A DNA stretch of 64,000 bases. It comes from Bog-159 sp963709155. Its GTDB lineage: Bacteria > Acidobacteriota > Terriglobia > Bryobacterales > Bryobacteraceae. Location of the stretch: positions 248,001-312,000 of the forward strand of contig CAVPVD010000007.1 in NCBI GenBank assembly GCA_963709155.1, in the 5' to 3' direction. This document shows positions 16,200-25,478 of this stretch, piece by piece (position 1 is the stretch's first letter; each line of letters begins with the position of its first letter). Both the position numbers and the translations under genes were made by a program. Below the pieces are notes generated by a model. It did no database searches. It was not told the DNA's origin and saw nothing but the letters and a program-made list of their open reading frames with translations.

Positions 16200-18281
16200 A
16201 TGAAGACCTCATTTCGACTTGTTTCGTTCGCCGGCGCGCTGGCGATTGCAGGGCTGGCACAGCAGTTGGCGCCGTTCCGGCCACCGGCGGTTCCCCTGGT
16301 GGCGCATGATCCCTACTTCAGTGTCTGGTCGATGGCGGACCACCTGACCGACGAAGGCACCAAACATTGGACCGGCAAGCCTAACAGCCTCCAGGCTTCG
16401 ATTCGCGTCGATGGCCGGACGTACCAGGTGATGGGGCGCGAGAGGAACGGCAAATCGCTCGAGCAGGTTCGGCTCGAGGTGCTGCCGACCCGGACAATAT
16501 ACGAGTTCACAGGCGCCGGAGTCCGGTTGGATCTGACATTTTTCACGCCCGCTCTCCCCGGCGATCTGGACGTGCTTTCGCGGCCGTTGACTTACATCGA
16601 GTGGCAGGTGGCATCGACCGATGCCCGGCCGCACGAGATCCAATGCGAACTGGATGCGGCCAGCGACCTGGTGGTGAACACGCCCGACCAGCCGGTGGAA
16701 TGGGGACGATACCGGCTGGACGGCGAGACCGTGCTGCGCATGGGCTCGCGCGAACAGCCCGTCCTGGCGAAGCATGGCGACGATTTGCGGATCGACTGGG
16801 GATATCTTTACCTGGCTGCCGATAGGCAGGAGGGAGTCTCGATGGCCGCTGCGGCTCACCCGGCGATGCGAGTTGCATTCGAGAGCACCGGCCGGCTGCC
16901 GGATTCCGACAACCTGGCGGATGGGCTGCCTGGCCGTAGCGGCCCATCCGCCGCGCTGGCTCTCAGCTTCGATCTGGGCAAAGTGGACGCACACCCCGTT
17001 ACGCGTTACGCGATGATCGCCTACGACGATCTGTACTCGATCGAATATTTCGAGCGGCGGGAGAGGCCCTGGTGGCGGCGCAACGGCGAGAACATGGCCG
17101 GCCTGCTGAAGGCGGCCCGCGGCGAACATGATGCGCTGCTGGCTAAGAGCAAGGCGTTCGACGAGGAACTGATGGCCGATCTGCGGAAGGTGGGTGGAGA
17201 AAAGTACGCCCGTCTGGCCGCCTTGGCCTACCGCCAGACGCTGGCCGCGCACAAACTGGTAGCGGACGCCGACGGGACCGCCATGTATTTTCCCAAGGAG
17301 AACTTCAGCAACGGCTGCATCGCCACCGTGGATGTGATCTATCCGAGTTCCCCATTCACCATGCTGTTCAACCCGCAACTCTTGAAAGCGCAGCTACAGC
17401 CTGTGTTGGACTATGCCCGCATGCCGCGCTGGCGGTGGCCCTTTGCGCCGCACGATCTGGGGCAATATCCGCTTGCCAACGGTCAGGTTTACGGCGGGGG
17501 CGAGAGGACCGAAGAAGACCAGATGCCGGTGGAGGAGAGCGGCAACATGCTCATCATGATGGCCGCCCTGGCGCGCGTCGAAGGCAACGCGGCTTACGCC
17601 GAGCGGTACTGGCCGCAGTTGACGAAATGGGCCGAATACCTGAAGGAGAAAGGCCTGGACCCGGCGAACCAGCTTTCCACCGACGACTTCGCCGGACACC
17701 TGGCCCACAACGCGAACCTGTCGATCAAGGCCATCCTGGCCCTGGGATCGTACGGAATGCTGGCCGGGATGACCGGGCGAGAGCAGGAAGCCGCGATCTA
17801 TCGCTCGACTGCGGAGCAGTTCGCCCGGAAGTGGACAGAGATGGCGGCCGATGGCGGCCACTTCCGGCTGGCATTCGATAAGCCGGCGACATGGAGCCAG
17901 AAATACAACCTGGTTTGGGACAAAATCCTCGGGCTGAACCTCTTCCCTGCCGATGTCGCGCGGCAGGAGATCGCGTTCTATAAGACGAAGCAAAATCAGT
18001 ACGGCCTCCCTTTGGATAACCGCCGCACCTACACCAAGCTCGATTGGATTCTATGGACCGCTACGCTGGCGGATAGTAAATCGGATTTCGAGGAATTCGT
18101 CGCGCCGGCCTATCTGTTCGCAAACGGTTCTCCGAGCCGCGTCCCGCTTAGCGACTGGTACGACACGATCAGCGCCCGGCAGGAAGGCTTCCAGGCTCGA
18201 TCCGTAGTCGGAGGACTCTTCATCAAGATGTTGTCGGACCCTGAAATATGGAAGAAATACGCAAGCGCCGCGACGCGTTGA
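16200..18281 (+). CDS. Glutaminase A-like secreted protein (DUF4965/DUF1793 type)
   Basis: A 693-residue exported protein. The opening after the signal peptide, FRPPAVPLVAHDPYFSVW, and later TKHWTGKPNSLQASIRVDG are marks of the fungal-type glutaminase family. The C-terminal half forms an (alpha/alpha) six-hairpin-like region (GNMLIMMAALARVEGNAAYA). Family members are reported to release ammonia from glutamine, but the fold resembles glycoside hydrolases and the substrate of bacterial members is uncertain. It lies 12 nt after the dehydratase gene and is probably co-expressed with it. Confidence 0.8.
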   Translation: MKTSFRLVSFAGALAIAGLAQQLAPFRPPAVPLVAHDPYFSVWSMADHLTDEGTKHWTGKPNSLQASIRVDGRTYQVMGRERNGKSLEQVRLEVLPTRTIYEFTGAGVRLDLTFFTPALPGDLDVLSRPLTYIEWQVASTDARPHEIQCELDAASDLVVNTPDQPVEWGRYRLDGETVLRMGSREQPVLAKHGDDLRIDWGYLYLAADRQEGVSMAAAAHPAMRVAFESTGRLPDSDNLADGLPGRSGPSAALALSFDLGKVDAHPVTRYAMIAYDDLYSIEYFERRERPWWRRNGENMAGLLKAARGEHDALLAKSKAFDEELMADLRKVGGEKYARLAALAYRQTLAAHKLVADADGTAMYFPKENFSNGCIATVDVIYPSSPFTMLFNPQLLKAQLQPVLDYARMPRWRWPFAPHDLGQYPLANGQVYGGGERTEEDQMPVEESGNMLIMMAALARVEGNAAYAERYWPQLTKWAEYLKEKGLDPANQLSTDDFAGHLAHNANLSIKAILALGSYGMLAGMTGREQEAAIYRSTAEQFARKWTEMAADGGHFRLAFDKPATWSQKYNLVWDKILGLNLFPADVARQEIAFYKTKQNQYGLPLDNRRTYTKLDWILWTATLADSKSDFEEFVAPAYLFANGSPSRVPLSDWYDTISARQEGFQARSVVGGLFIKMLSDPEIWKKYASAATR

Positions 18282-18299
18282 GATTCTCGATACACTTTT

Positions 18300-18326
18300 G
18301 GAGGGCGGCCAATCTTGGCCGCAGCC
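18300..18326. repeat. REP-like repeat, short copy 3
   Basis: GGAGGGCGGCC-aatctt-GGCCGC followed by AGCC, the first hairpin of the repeat at 14888-14930, also preceded by TTTT. It lies after the glutaminase-like gene, again in a gene end. Confidence 0.55.
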
Positions 18327-18390
18327 GCGCCACCGCCGAATACCGTGCCGCGTGCCGCTGGTCGAGCGCGAGCTTCTCTTATTCGCGCGG

Positions 18391-18672
18391 TTAGGCGGCT
18401 TCCAGCACGTGCATTTCGATGCGTAAGCCCGCGGCTGTCGCCATGTTCACCAGTGCGTCGAGGGCAAACAAGTTGATCTTGCCACGCATCAGGTCGGAGA
18501 CGCGCGGCTGCGTCACACCGAAAAGCCGGGCCGCTTGCGCCTGGCTCATCCCGGTACGGTTGATGTGATCCTTCAAGGCGTTCATCAGGACCGAGCGCAG
18601 CTTCATGTTGGCGGCCTGCTCAGGCGTGTCTTCGATGGCGTCCCACACACTGGTAAAACGTTGTTTGTTCAT
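18391..18672 (-). CDS. XRE-family antitoxin (HigA/phage Gp49-partner type)
   Basis: A 93-residue DNA-binding protein with a clear Cro/C1-type helix-turn-helix: MSQAQAARLFGVTQPRVSDL. The N-terminal part (FTSVWDAIEDTPEQAANMKL) is typical of antitoxins encoded after RelE/HigB-like toxins. It starts inside the last codons of the toxin gene (4-nt overlap). It should bind its own promoter and neutralise the toxin; here the toxin gene looks broken, so only the antitoxin may still be made. Confidence 0.88.
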   Translation of the reverse strand: MNKQRFTSVWDAIEDTPEQAANMKLRSVLMNALKDHINRTGMSQAQAARLFGVTQPRVSDLMRGKINLFALDALVNMATAAGLRIEMHVLEAA

Positions 18673-18981
18673 TGCCCTAGCTCCTTCAACAACTCGCGGT
18701 AACGCTTGGCGGCAAGCTCCACGTCCGCCTTGCTGGTTTTCCCGGTCTTCTTCTGGAAGCAGTGCAGCACATAGACCGCGTCGGCGAACTTTGCCACGTA
18801 GAGGACGCGGAACGCGCCAGCCTCATCCCGAATTCGAATCTCCTTTGCACCCCGGGCCACCGCGTTCATGCACCTGATCCAACTGATAACCGGCCTCGCG
18901 CCTGGCCGCCAGCGGGAAGGCGCGCAAGTCTTCCAGGGATCTGCCGCGAAACTCGACAGGTTTGGAATCAGCCACTTCCAT
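18669..18981 (-). pseudogene. RelE/HigB-like toxin gene, disrupted
   Basis: From the ATG at 18981 the frame gives EFRGRSLEDLRAFPLAARRE and AGYQLDQV, the usual start of this toxin family. It then runs off into non-family residues and a stop. The C-terminal half (AKEIRIRDEAGAFRVLYVAK, FADAVYVLHCFQKKTGKTSK) is in another frame. The roughly 15 residues that normally join the two halves are missing, so a small deletion with a frame change best explains it. The toxin is probably inactive. Confidence 0.75.
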
Positions 18982-19182
18982 AGCATACAAAGTTTTGTAT
19001 GGCCAGCAAGTGGCCGGAGCCGCCGTCCGGAATCCAGGTTTCTACGGGCCGCTTCAGCCTGACCGGCAGGTCGTGGATTTCCCATTTTCGGACAATGAAA
19101 TCTCAATATGAACGAACGGCGGCCGGCTACGTCAATGGAATCCGTGGGTTAGATTGGACCGGATCGTGCACAGGGAGTAAAC

Positions 19183-21633
19183 GTGCCTACTTTGCTAGAG
19201 GATTTACGCTACGGAATCCGTAATTTCCGCGGAAGTCCCGGCCTTACGGTGACCGCTATACTCACTCTGGCCGTCGGGATTGCAGCCAGTTCGACGGTGT
19301 TCGGCTGGATTGACGAAGTACTGCTCAACCCCATCCCGGGCGCGTCGCGCGCGAGCGAATTGGCGACGCTCGAAACCGTGATGCCCAATGGCGAACTTCA
19401 GAACACCGCCTATCGCGACTACCGCGATTACCGGGACAGCCTGCGGCAGGTCTCCGGCGTAGCTGCGTCGCTGGCCAATGTCTTCACCGTGGGCAACGAC
19501 CAGAATCCCCGTTTGATCTGGGGCGAATTCGTCTCCGCCAATTACTTTTCCGTGATGGGCGTCGCCGCCATCCGCGGGCGGACATTCCTGCCCGAAGAAT
19601 CGGGAGATGCGCCGGGCGGACCGCAAGTGGCGATCATCGGCGACCGGCTTTGGCAAAGCGCATTCGGCCGCGATCCGCGGGCGATTGGCAGGACGCTGCG
19701 CGTCAATCAGCGCGAACTCACGATTGTGGGCGTAATTCCACCCGATTTCCATGGAACCGTACCGGGGCTGATGCTGCAGATGTGGGTGCCGATGTCCCTG
19801 GCGCCCGAGATGAATGGCCAGGGCTCCTGGCTGCTCGACGATCGCAATGCACGCCAAACGTGGCTTACGGCCAGGCTCAGAGCGGGCGTCGGCATGGAAC
19901 AGGCGCGGGCGGAAGTAGTAGCCCGCGCACAGCGGATAGCCGAGGCCCACCCCGAGACCAACCGCGCGGTCAGCGCCACGCTGCTGCCGATTTCGCGGGG
20001 TCACCTGGGCGCGCACAACCTGCTGCGGACGCCGTTGCAGGTCTTGATGGCCGTATGCCTGGTGCTGTTTTTGATTGTGGCGGCCAACGTGACCAACCTG
20101 CAACTGGCGCGCGCGGTGGCACGCAAGAAGGAATTCAGTATCCGGCTGGCTTTAGGCGCGCGGCCGGGACGTCTGTTCCGGCAGTTGTTGACCGAGAGTC
20201 TGTTGTTGGCGGCGATGGGCGCGGTGGCTGGCACGCTCTTGGCCATGTGGTGCGGCCAGGCGCTCCTGTGGCTGTTGCCGCCGGTCAACTTGCCGATCGA
20301 GTTCGGCGCGACGGTTAACTGGCACATGCTGGCTTTCACCACTCTGATCTGCATGGCCGCGGCGGTGCTGACGGGCGTCGCGCCCGGGCTTCAATCTATC
20401 CGCACTCCAGTCACCGAAGGGCTCAACGAGAGTTCCCGCGGATCGACGTCCAGTGCCGGCGCGGGCCGCACCCGGGCGCTCCTCGTGGTTGCGGAAGTCG
20501 CGCTGGCAATGGTGGCGCTGGCGGGCACCGGAGTCCTGGCCCGGAGTTTCTACACTGCGCGCGCCATCGACCCTGGAATGGACGCACACAACGTCGCGTG
20601 CGCGAAATACTACGTCGCCACGTTTTGCCGGACCGCGGAGGCGCGGCGGCAATTCTGCCAAAGGCTCACCGAACATCTGCGTGCGTTGCCTGGAGTAGAG
20701 GGGGTGAGCTATTCGAATGTCGTCCCGCTGGAGTACGGCGATGGTTCGGAGGCGGAAGTCGCGGTGGACGGATATGTGCCGGCAGTGGGCGAGCCCATGC
20801 GCGTGATCGACAGCAGCGTCTCTCCAGGATATTTCAACTTATTGAGGATTCCGCTTCTGGAAGGCCGGGATTTCAGCGAACAGGATGATCCTGGGGCCGC
20901 TCCAGTCATCATCGTGAACCAGGCGTTCAGCCGGCGCTTTTTCGGCGCCGGGCCGGCCGTGGGGCGGAAGGTGCGCGCGGGAGGGCTCTCTCTCACCGTG
21001 ATCGGATTGGTGCGAGACGGCAAGTACAGGCGGCTGACGGAGGGCGCGATGCCTTGTGTCTATACGTCTTCCAAGCAGTTCTCCGGCGGTGAGTTCTGGA
21101 TGGCCTTCTTCGTGCGGACGACCCGGCCGTTGGGTGGCATGCTGGGAGCCTTGGGGCGGGAGGCCGCGGCGGTGAATCCGGCGACGCGCGGCAGCGGCTT
21201 CATCCCCTACCAGGATTGGCTGGAAGCGGCGCTGTACTCGCAGCGGGTGACGGCCATGCTGGTTGGCATTGTGGGCGCGATCTCGCTGGTTTTATCGGCG
21301 ATCGGCCTGTATAGCGTGCTGACCTTCGCCGTGAGGCAGCGCACGCACGAATTTGGCATACGTATCGCCTTGGGCGGGCGCTCATGGGACGTGCTTGCGA
21401 CCATGTTAAGGCAAGGCATGCTATTGACTCTTTCGGGCCTGGGCGCGGGCACGCTGATTGCGGTGGTCGTGCTGAGGGCTTCGTCGGCGTTTCTGCCCAA
21501 CGTGCGGACAAACGACGCGGCAGTATTTGGCGGCGCGATGCTGCTCTTGACTCTGGTTGCTCTGCTGGCCAGCTATCTGCCGGCACGGCGTGCGACGAAA
21601 GTAAATCCGATGGTGGCGTTGCGCCACGAATAG
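19183..21633 (+). CDS. ADOP-type ABC transporter permease (MacB/FtsX family)
   Basis: An 816-residue inner-membrane protein of the acidobacterial duplicated permease type: two MacB-periplasmic-core plus FtsX units in one chain, eight membrane helices in all. The start (LLEDLRYGIRNFRGSPGLTVTAILTLAVGI) matches the family minus its N-terminal cytoplasmic extension. The C-terminus (YLPARRATKVNPMVALRHE) is the standard ending. It starts with GTG at 19183. No ATPase gene is adjacent, as is usual for these orphan permeases. It probably moves peptides, lipids or drugs across the envelope; the substrate is unknown. Confidence 0.9.
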   Translation: MPTLLEDLRYGIRNFRGSPGLTVTAILTLAVGIAASSTVFGWIDEVLLNPIPGASRASELATLETVMPNGELQNTAYRDYRDYRDSLRQVSGVAASLANVFTVGNDQNPRLIWGEFVSANYFSVMGVAAIRGRTFLPEESGDAPGGPQVAIIGDRLWQSAFGRDPRAIGRTLRVNQRELTIVGVIPPDFHGTVPGLMLQMWVPMSLAPEMNGQGSWLLDDRNARQTWLTARLRAGVGMEQARAEVVARAQRIAEAHPETNRAVSATLLPISRGHLGAHNLLRTPLQVLMAVCLVLFLIVAANVTNLQLARAVARKKEFSIRLALGARPGRLFRQLLTESLLLAAMGAVAGTLLAMWCGQALLWLLPPVNLPIEFGATVNWHMLAFTTLICMAAAVLTGVAPGLQSIRTPVTEGLNESSRGSTSSAGAGRTRALLVVAEVALAMVALAGTGVLARSFYTARAIDPGMDAHNVACAKYYVATFCRTAEARRQFCQRLTEHLRALPGVEGVSYSNVVPLEYGDGSEAEVAVDGYVPAVGEPMRVIDSSVSPGYFNLLRIPLLEGRDFSEQDDPGAAPVIIVNQAFSRRFFGAGPAVGRKVRAGGLSLTVIGLVRDGKYRRLTEGAMPCVYTSSKQFSGGEFWMAFFVRTTRPLGGMLGALGREAAAVNPATRGSGFIPYQDWLEAALYSQRVTAMLVGIVGAISLVLSAIGLYSVLTFAVRQRTHEFGIRIALGGRSWDVLATMLRQGMLLTLSGLGAGTLIAVVVLRASSAFLPNVRTNDAAVFGGAMLLLTLVALLASYLPARRATKVNPMVALRHE

Positions 21634-21723
21634 GATTCCCACAAGGCGCAGATTCGGACACCGAAGAGCAGATTTCACCGCTCATCCGCCGTTCCTCCAC
21701 ACTATCTGGCGGACGGCGCTGGT

Positions 21724-24069
21724 ATGCTCAAGGAAATGTCTCGCGCTCTAATACTTCTGGCGGCAATTTGCGGCGCCGTGCAAGCTCAGAACGGTGCAAA
21801 CCCCACCGGCTTCCTGTCCACGGGACTGCGCCTGGACCCCGCCGGGGAGGCCGTCGAGTTGGGTAGCATGCCGCTTGGGATGGCGCTCGCGCCGGGCGGA
21901 GAGAGAGCCGCCGTGGTTCTCAGCGGGTGGCGCGAGCAGGGGCTGCAGATCGTCGACCTGAAGACGCGTCGCGCCCTGCAGACATTGCCCCAGGAGGCGG
22001 CATTCTTTGGAATTGCCTTCTCTGCAAACGGCGGCGAGATCTACGTTTCCGGGGGCAATGCCGACGCCATCTATTGCTATACGTGGAAAGATGGCGCGGC
22101 CGCGCTGGATCGCAGGATCGCCCTGGCGGAACATAAGGCCGGCGCGCCAGGAACGCGATATCCGGCGGGCATCGCTGTTTCGCGGCGTGGAAATTACCTG
22201 TACGTCGCCGAAAACGTGAGCGACACGTTAGCGGTTGTCGATCTGGCCACATCGCGCGTGGTGGCGAGGTTCCCCACCGATCACTACCCGTATGCGGTTG
22301 CCGCCGCCGCGAACGGCAAAGTCTACGTTTCCAATTGGGGAGCGGATACCGTCTCGATTTTTCAAACCCTGGCCGACGGTACGCTCCGGGCCGCGGGAAA
22401 GCTACGGGTTGGCCTACGTCCTTCGGCGCTGCTGTCGAATGCTTCCGGATCGCGCTTGTTCGTGGCCCTGGCGGCCAGCGATCGGGTTGCTGTATTGGAC
22501 ACCGGAAAGATGAAAGTCGTACGGTATTTGAGCGATGCGGCGCCGGCCGGGCCCTCGGAAGGCAGTACGCCGAATGCCCTGGCGCTTTCCCAGGATGAAT
22601 CGAAAGTATTCGCCGCCGAGGCGGACAACAATGCGATCGCGGTTCTGGACGTCTCGGGGAATCGCGCGGAACCGGGACGGATCCCCACCGATTGGTATCC
22701 GACCGCGGTCTTAAATACCGGCGAGCGACTGCTGGTTCTATGCGGCAAAGGACACGGCAGCCATGCGAACCCCGACGGTCCCACTCCCGGAGAAGGTATC
22801 TCGAGGCCTCTCGGGTACGACCTCGGTCAATTGAATGGAACCCTGCGCGTCTTGCCCAGCGATCTCACCCCGGAAGACCTGGCGAGTGACTCGCGGCGGG
22901 TTGCCGCCGCGAACAATTGGACAGAGCGGCGCTTGACGAAGGCATATCCGCCCTTCAAGCACGTGGTCTACATCATCAAGGAAAATCGCACTTACGATCA
23001 GGTATTGGGCGACCTCAAGGGAGGCGACGGGGACAAGAGCCTGGTTTTCTTCGGGCCAACCATATCCCCCAATCATCATGCCCTGGCGGAGCGCTTTGGA
23101 ATCTTCGACCGGTTCTTCACCAATGCCGAGGTCAGTTCGCAAGGTCATATCTGGTTGACGGCCGCGTATGTGACCGATTTCGGCGAGAAAGTGATTCCTT
23201 CTGCGTATTCCGACAGGCGGCAGGGCGTGGACGGCGAAGAAATCGACGAACCGCTCAACGGATTTCTCTGGACCCTGGCGAAAAAGAAAGGAATCGGATT
23301 TCGCGATTACGGCGAAATGATGAAAGGGGAAGGCTGGCCGGTCACGCAGAAGGAATTGGGCGCCAACGTGAGTCCCACGTACCCGCCATTCGACTTGAAG
23401 ATCGCGGATCAGGTGCGCGCCGACGCCTGGATCGCGGAGCTGAACAAGTTCGCGAGCGAAGGGAAGATGCCGGAACTGGAGGTGATGCATCTGCCCAGCG
23501 ATCACACAGCCGGCGGACGCGCCGGGTACCCGACTCCGCGCGCCTACATGGCCGACAACGATCTGGCGCTCGGCCGGATTGTGGAAGCGCTCTCCAAGTC
23601 TCCGTTCTGGCGGGATACGGTCGTTTTCGTGCTTGAGGACGATTCGCAGGCGGGTCCGGACCACGTCGACTGCCACCGTTCCGTATTCTTCGCGATCTCG
23701 GCGTATAACCGGCCAGGGACGATTCACCGGTTCATCAACACCACCGACGTCGTTGCGGCAATCGAGGATATTCTGGGATTGAGCCGCTTATCGAAGTACG
23801 ACTATTTCAGCCGGTCCCTGGCGGACATATTCAGCGCCACTCCGGATCTGTCGCCTTGGGCGGCGATGCCCGCCCAGTTCGATATGCACGAGATGAACGC
23901 GGCCAAAACGACCGCGGCGAACATGTCGGAAGGGCTGGATTTCAGCGGTCCGGATCGCGTGAACGACCAGATCTTCAATAGAATCCTGTGGAGCATGCTG
24001 AAGGGATCCGAACCGTTTCCGGTGGCGCAGGCGAAAGCGCCATTGCATCTGTTTGCGGCTGGCCGGTGA
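21724..24069 (+). CDS. Secreted beta-propeller/phosphoesterase fusion
   Basis: A 781-residue exported protein. Residues 40-380 form a YncE-like seven-bladed propeller (GNYLYVAENVSDTLAVVDL, GKVYVSNWGADTVSIFQTL). Residues 410-700 are a phosphoesterase domain of the alkaline-phosphatase/phospholipase C superfamily: FKHVVYIIKENRTYDQVLGD holds the metal-binding and nucleophile region, and LPSDHTAG and VFVLEDDSQ the later ligands. The fusion is common in Acidobacteria and may release phosphate from lipids or other esters outside the cell. A second ATG at 21736 is a possible start. Confidence 0.85.
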   Translation: MLKEMSRALILLAAICGAVQAQNGANPTGFLSTGLRLDPAGEAVELGSMPLGMALAPGGERAAVVLSGWREQGLQIVDLKTRRALQTLPQEAAFFGIAFSANGGEIYVSGGNADAIYCYTWKDGAAALDRRIALAEHKAGAPGTRYPAGIAVSRRGNYLYVAENVSDTLAVVDLATSRVVARFPTDHYPYAVAAAANGKVYVSNWGADTVSIFQTLADGTLRAAGKLRVGLRPSALLSNASGSRLFVALAASDRVAVLDTGKMKVVRYLSDAAPAGPSEGSTPNALALSQDESKVFAAEADNNAIAVLDVSGNRAEPGRIPTDWYPTAVLNTGERLLVLCGKGHGSHANPDGPTPGEGISRPLGYDLGQLNGTLRVLPSDLTPEDLASDSRRVAAANNWTERRLTKAYPPFKHVVYIIKENRTYDQVLGDLKGGDGDKSLVFFGPTISPNHHALAERFGIFDRFFTNAEVSSQGHIWLTAAYVTDFGEKVIPSAYSDRRQGVDGEEIDEPLNGFLWTLAKKKGIGFRDYGEMMKGEGWPVTQKELGANVSPTYPPFDLKIADQVRADAWIAELNKFASEGKMPELEVMHLPSDHTAGGRAGYPTPRAYMADNDLALGRIVEALSKSPFWRDTVVFVLEDDSQAGPDHVDCHRSVFFAISAYNRPGTIHRFINTTDVVAAIEDILGLSRLSKYDYFSRSLADIFSATPDLSPWAAMPAQFDMHEMNAAKTTAANMSEGLDFSGPDRVNDQIFNRILWSMLKGSEPFPVAQAKAPLHLFAAGR

Positions 24070-24090
24070 TCGGAAATCGATTCGCTGGCG

Positions 24091-25407
24091 TTACTCGACC
24101 ACCGCTTGGGAAACGGCATTGTCGAAGTCGTATTGCAGCGATCGTCCCGGCGTTTGCACGAACAGCACGACCACCATCTGCTCTTTCCGGTTTACCCACC
24201 AGTAGGTGCCAAAGGCGCCATCCCAGCCATAACTGCCGTTCGGCTTCCGCAGCCGCGCGTCCACCGCACTGACCACCACTTCACCGCCGAGTCCGAATCC
24301 GACGCCCTTGGGGGCACGCCCGATCTGACCTTCAAAGAGGTCGCCGACATTGTTGCTTAACATCAAGTCCACGGTCCACGGACTGAGGATGCGTTTGCCG
24401 TTCAGTTGCCCGCCATTGCAGAGCATCTGCGCGAATTGCAGGTAGTCCGGCGCAGTCGCCGTAAGGCCGCCCGCACCCGAGAAATAGGCCGGCGATCCGA
24501 TCCGGAGCGGGTTAGTGGGCTTCTGCAATCCGTTCGCGGTGTGGTTGTATATAGTGGCGATGCGCGGCTTTTCCTGCTCCGGAACATTGAACCAGGTGTT
24601 ATCCATGCCCAGCGGCTCGAACAGACGCTGCCGCAGGAACTGGTCGAACGGCAATCCGGAGACGATCTCGACGATACGGCCCAACGTATCGAAGCCCGCC
24701 AATCCGCTGTACCGCCATTCTGTGCCCGGCTGAAAATCCAAGGGCAGCGCGCCCAGCCGGGGGATGAAATCGGCAAGCGTCTCGGTGGGCGTGCGGGCCT
24801 GGAACAACTTTTGGAAATCCGCACCGGTGAGGCCGCCTGAGGCGAGCCCCGAAGTGTGCGTCAGCAGGTCGATGATGGTGATATCGTGGTTCGCCGGAAC
24901 CGTATAGTAGCGGTCCCCTGCGGCGGGGCCCTGGTCGGACATCGGCGGCGCAGTGCGGACGGCTTCCACCGCCACCTTGGAATTCTTGAATTCGGGGATA
25001 TACTTTCCAACCGGATCGGTCAGTTTCAGCTTGCCTTCCTCCATCAGGATCAGGATGGCGGCCGCGGTGATCGGCTTGCTCGACGAGGCCAAACGGAATA
25101 ACGCGTCTTTGGTCATCGGCTTCTTGGACTCGATGTCCATCAATCCATGCGCCTCGAAGTGTACCAGGCGGCCGCGCCGCGCGACCATGGTCACGGCGCC
25201 GGAGATGTCCCCGGCTTCCACGCGCCGCATGATCATCTCGTGAATGCGCGGCAAGCGGTCGGGAGCCAGCCCGACTTCCTCGGGCTTCGCCTCCGGCAGG
25301 GACGCAGCCGCGAGCGGGAGCCCAATCGACAAGACCATGGTGAAAGCCATCGCGGCCCGGAAGGCGGCGCACCGGTTGGAAACGGAAAACAAGTGTCGTG
25401 GAGTCAT
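24091..25407 (-). CDS. Secreted beta-lactamase-class-C-like serine hydrolase
   Basis: A 438-residue exported esterase or peptidase of the PBP-like fold. The signal peptide is AMAFTMVLSIGLPLAAAS. The nucleophile motif is LASSSKPITAAAIL (SxxK) and the second motif is YSG in EWRYSGLAGF. The C-terminal region SYGWDGAFGTYWW replaces the HxG/KTG box. The start at 25407 follows GAGGATCAG; the frame is open upstream without support. Members cleave ester or amide bonds in small substrates; true beta-lactamase activity is not implied. It is divergent from the GH2 gene across 71 nt. Confidence 0.88.
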   Translation of the reverse strand: MTPRHLFSVSNRCAAFRAAMAFTMVLSIGLPLAAASLPEAKPEEVGLAPDRLPRIHEMIMRRVEAGDISGAVTMVARRGRLVHFEAHGLMDIESKKPMTKDALFRLASSSKPITAAAILILMEEGKLKLTDPVGKYIPEFKNSKVAVEAVRTAPPMSDQGPAAGDRYYTVPANHDITIIDLLTHTSGLASGGLTGADFQKLFQARTPTETLADFIPRLGALPLDFQPGTEWRYSGLAGFDTLGRIVEIVSGLPFDQFLRQRLFEPLGMDNTWFNVPEQEKPRIATIYNHTANGLQKPTNPLRIGSPAYFSGAGGLTATAPDYLQFAQMLCNGGQLNGKRILSPWTVDLMLSNNVGDLFEGQIGRAPKGVGFGLGGEVVVSAVDARLRKPNGSYGWDGAFGTYWWVNRKEQMVVVLFVQTPGRSLQYDFDNAVSQAVVE

Positions 25408-25478
25408 CTGATCCTCACTGGTAAGCCTGATCGTAGCGCCGTTCGGGCCGGCGTGCCGGATGCTACGTTGATCCCGGT

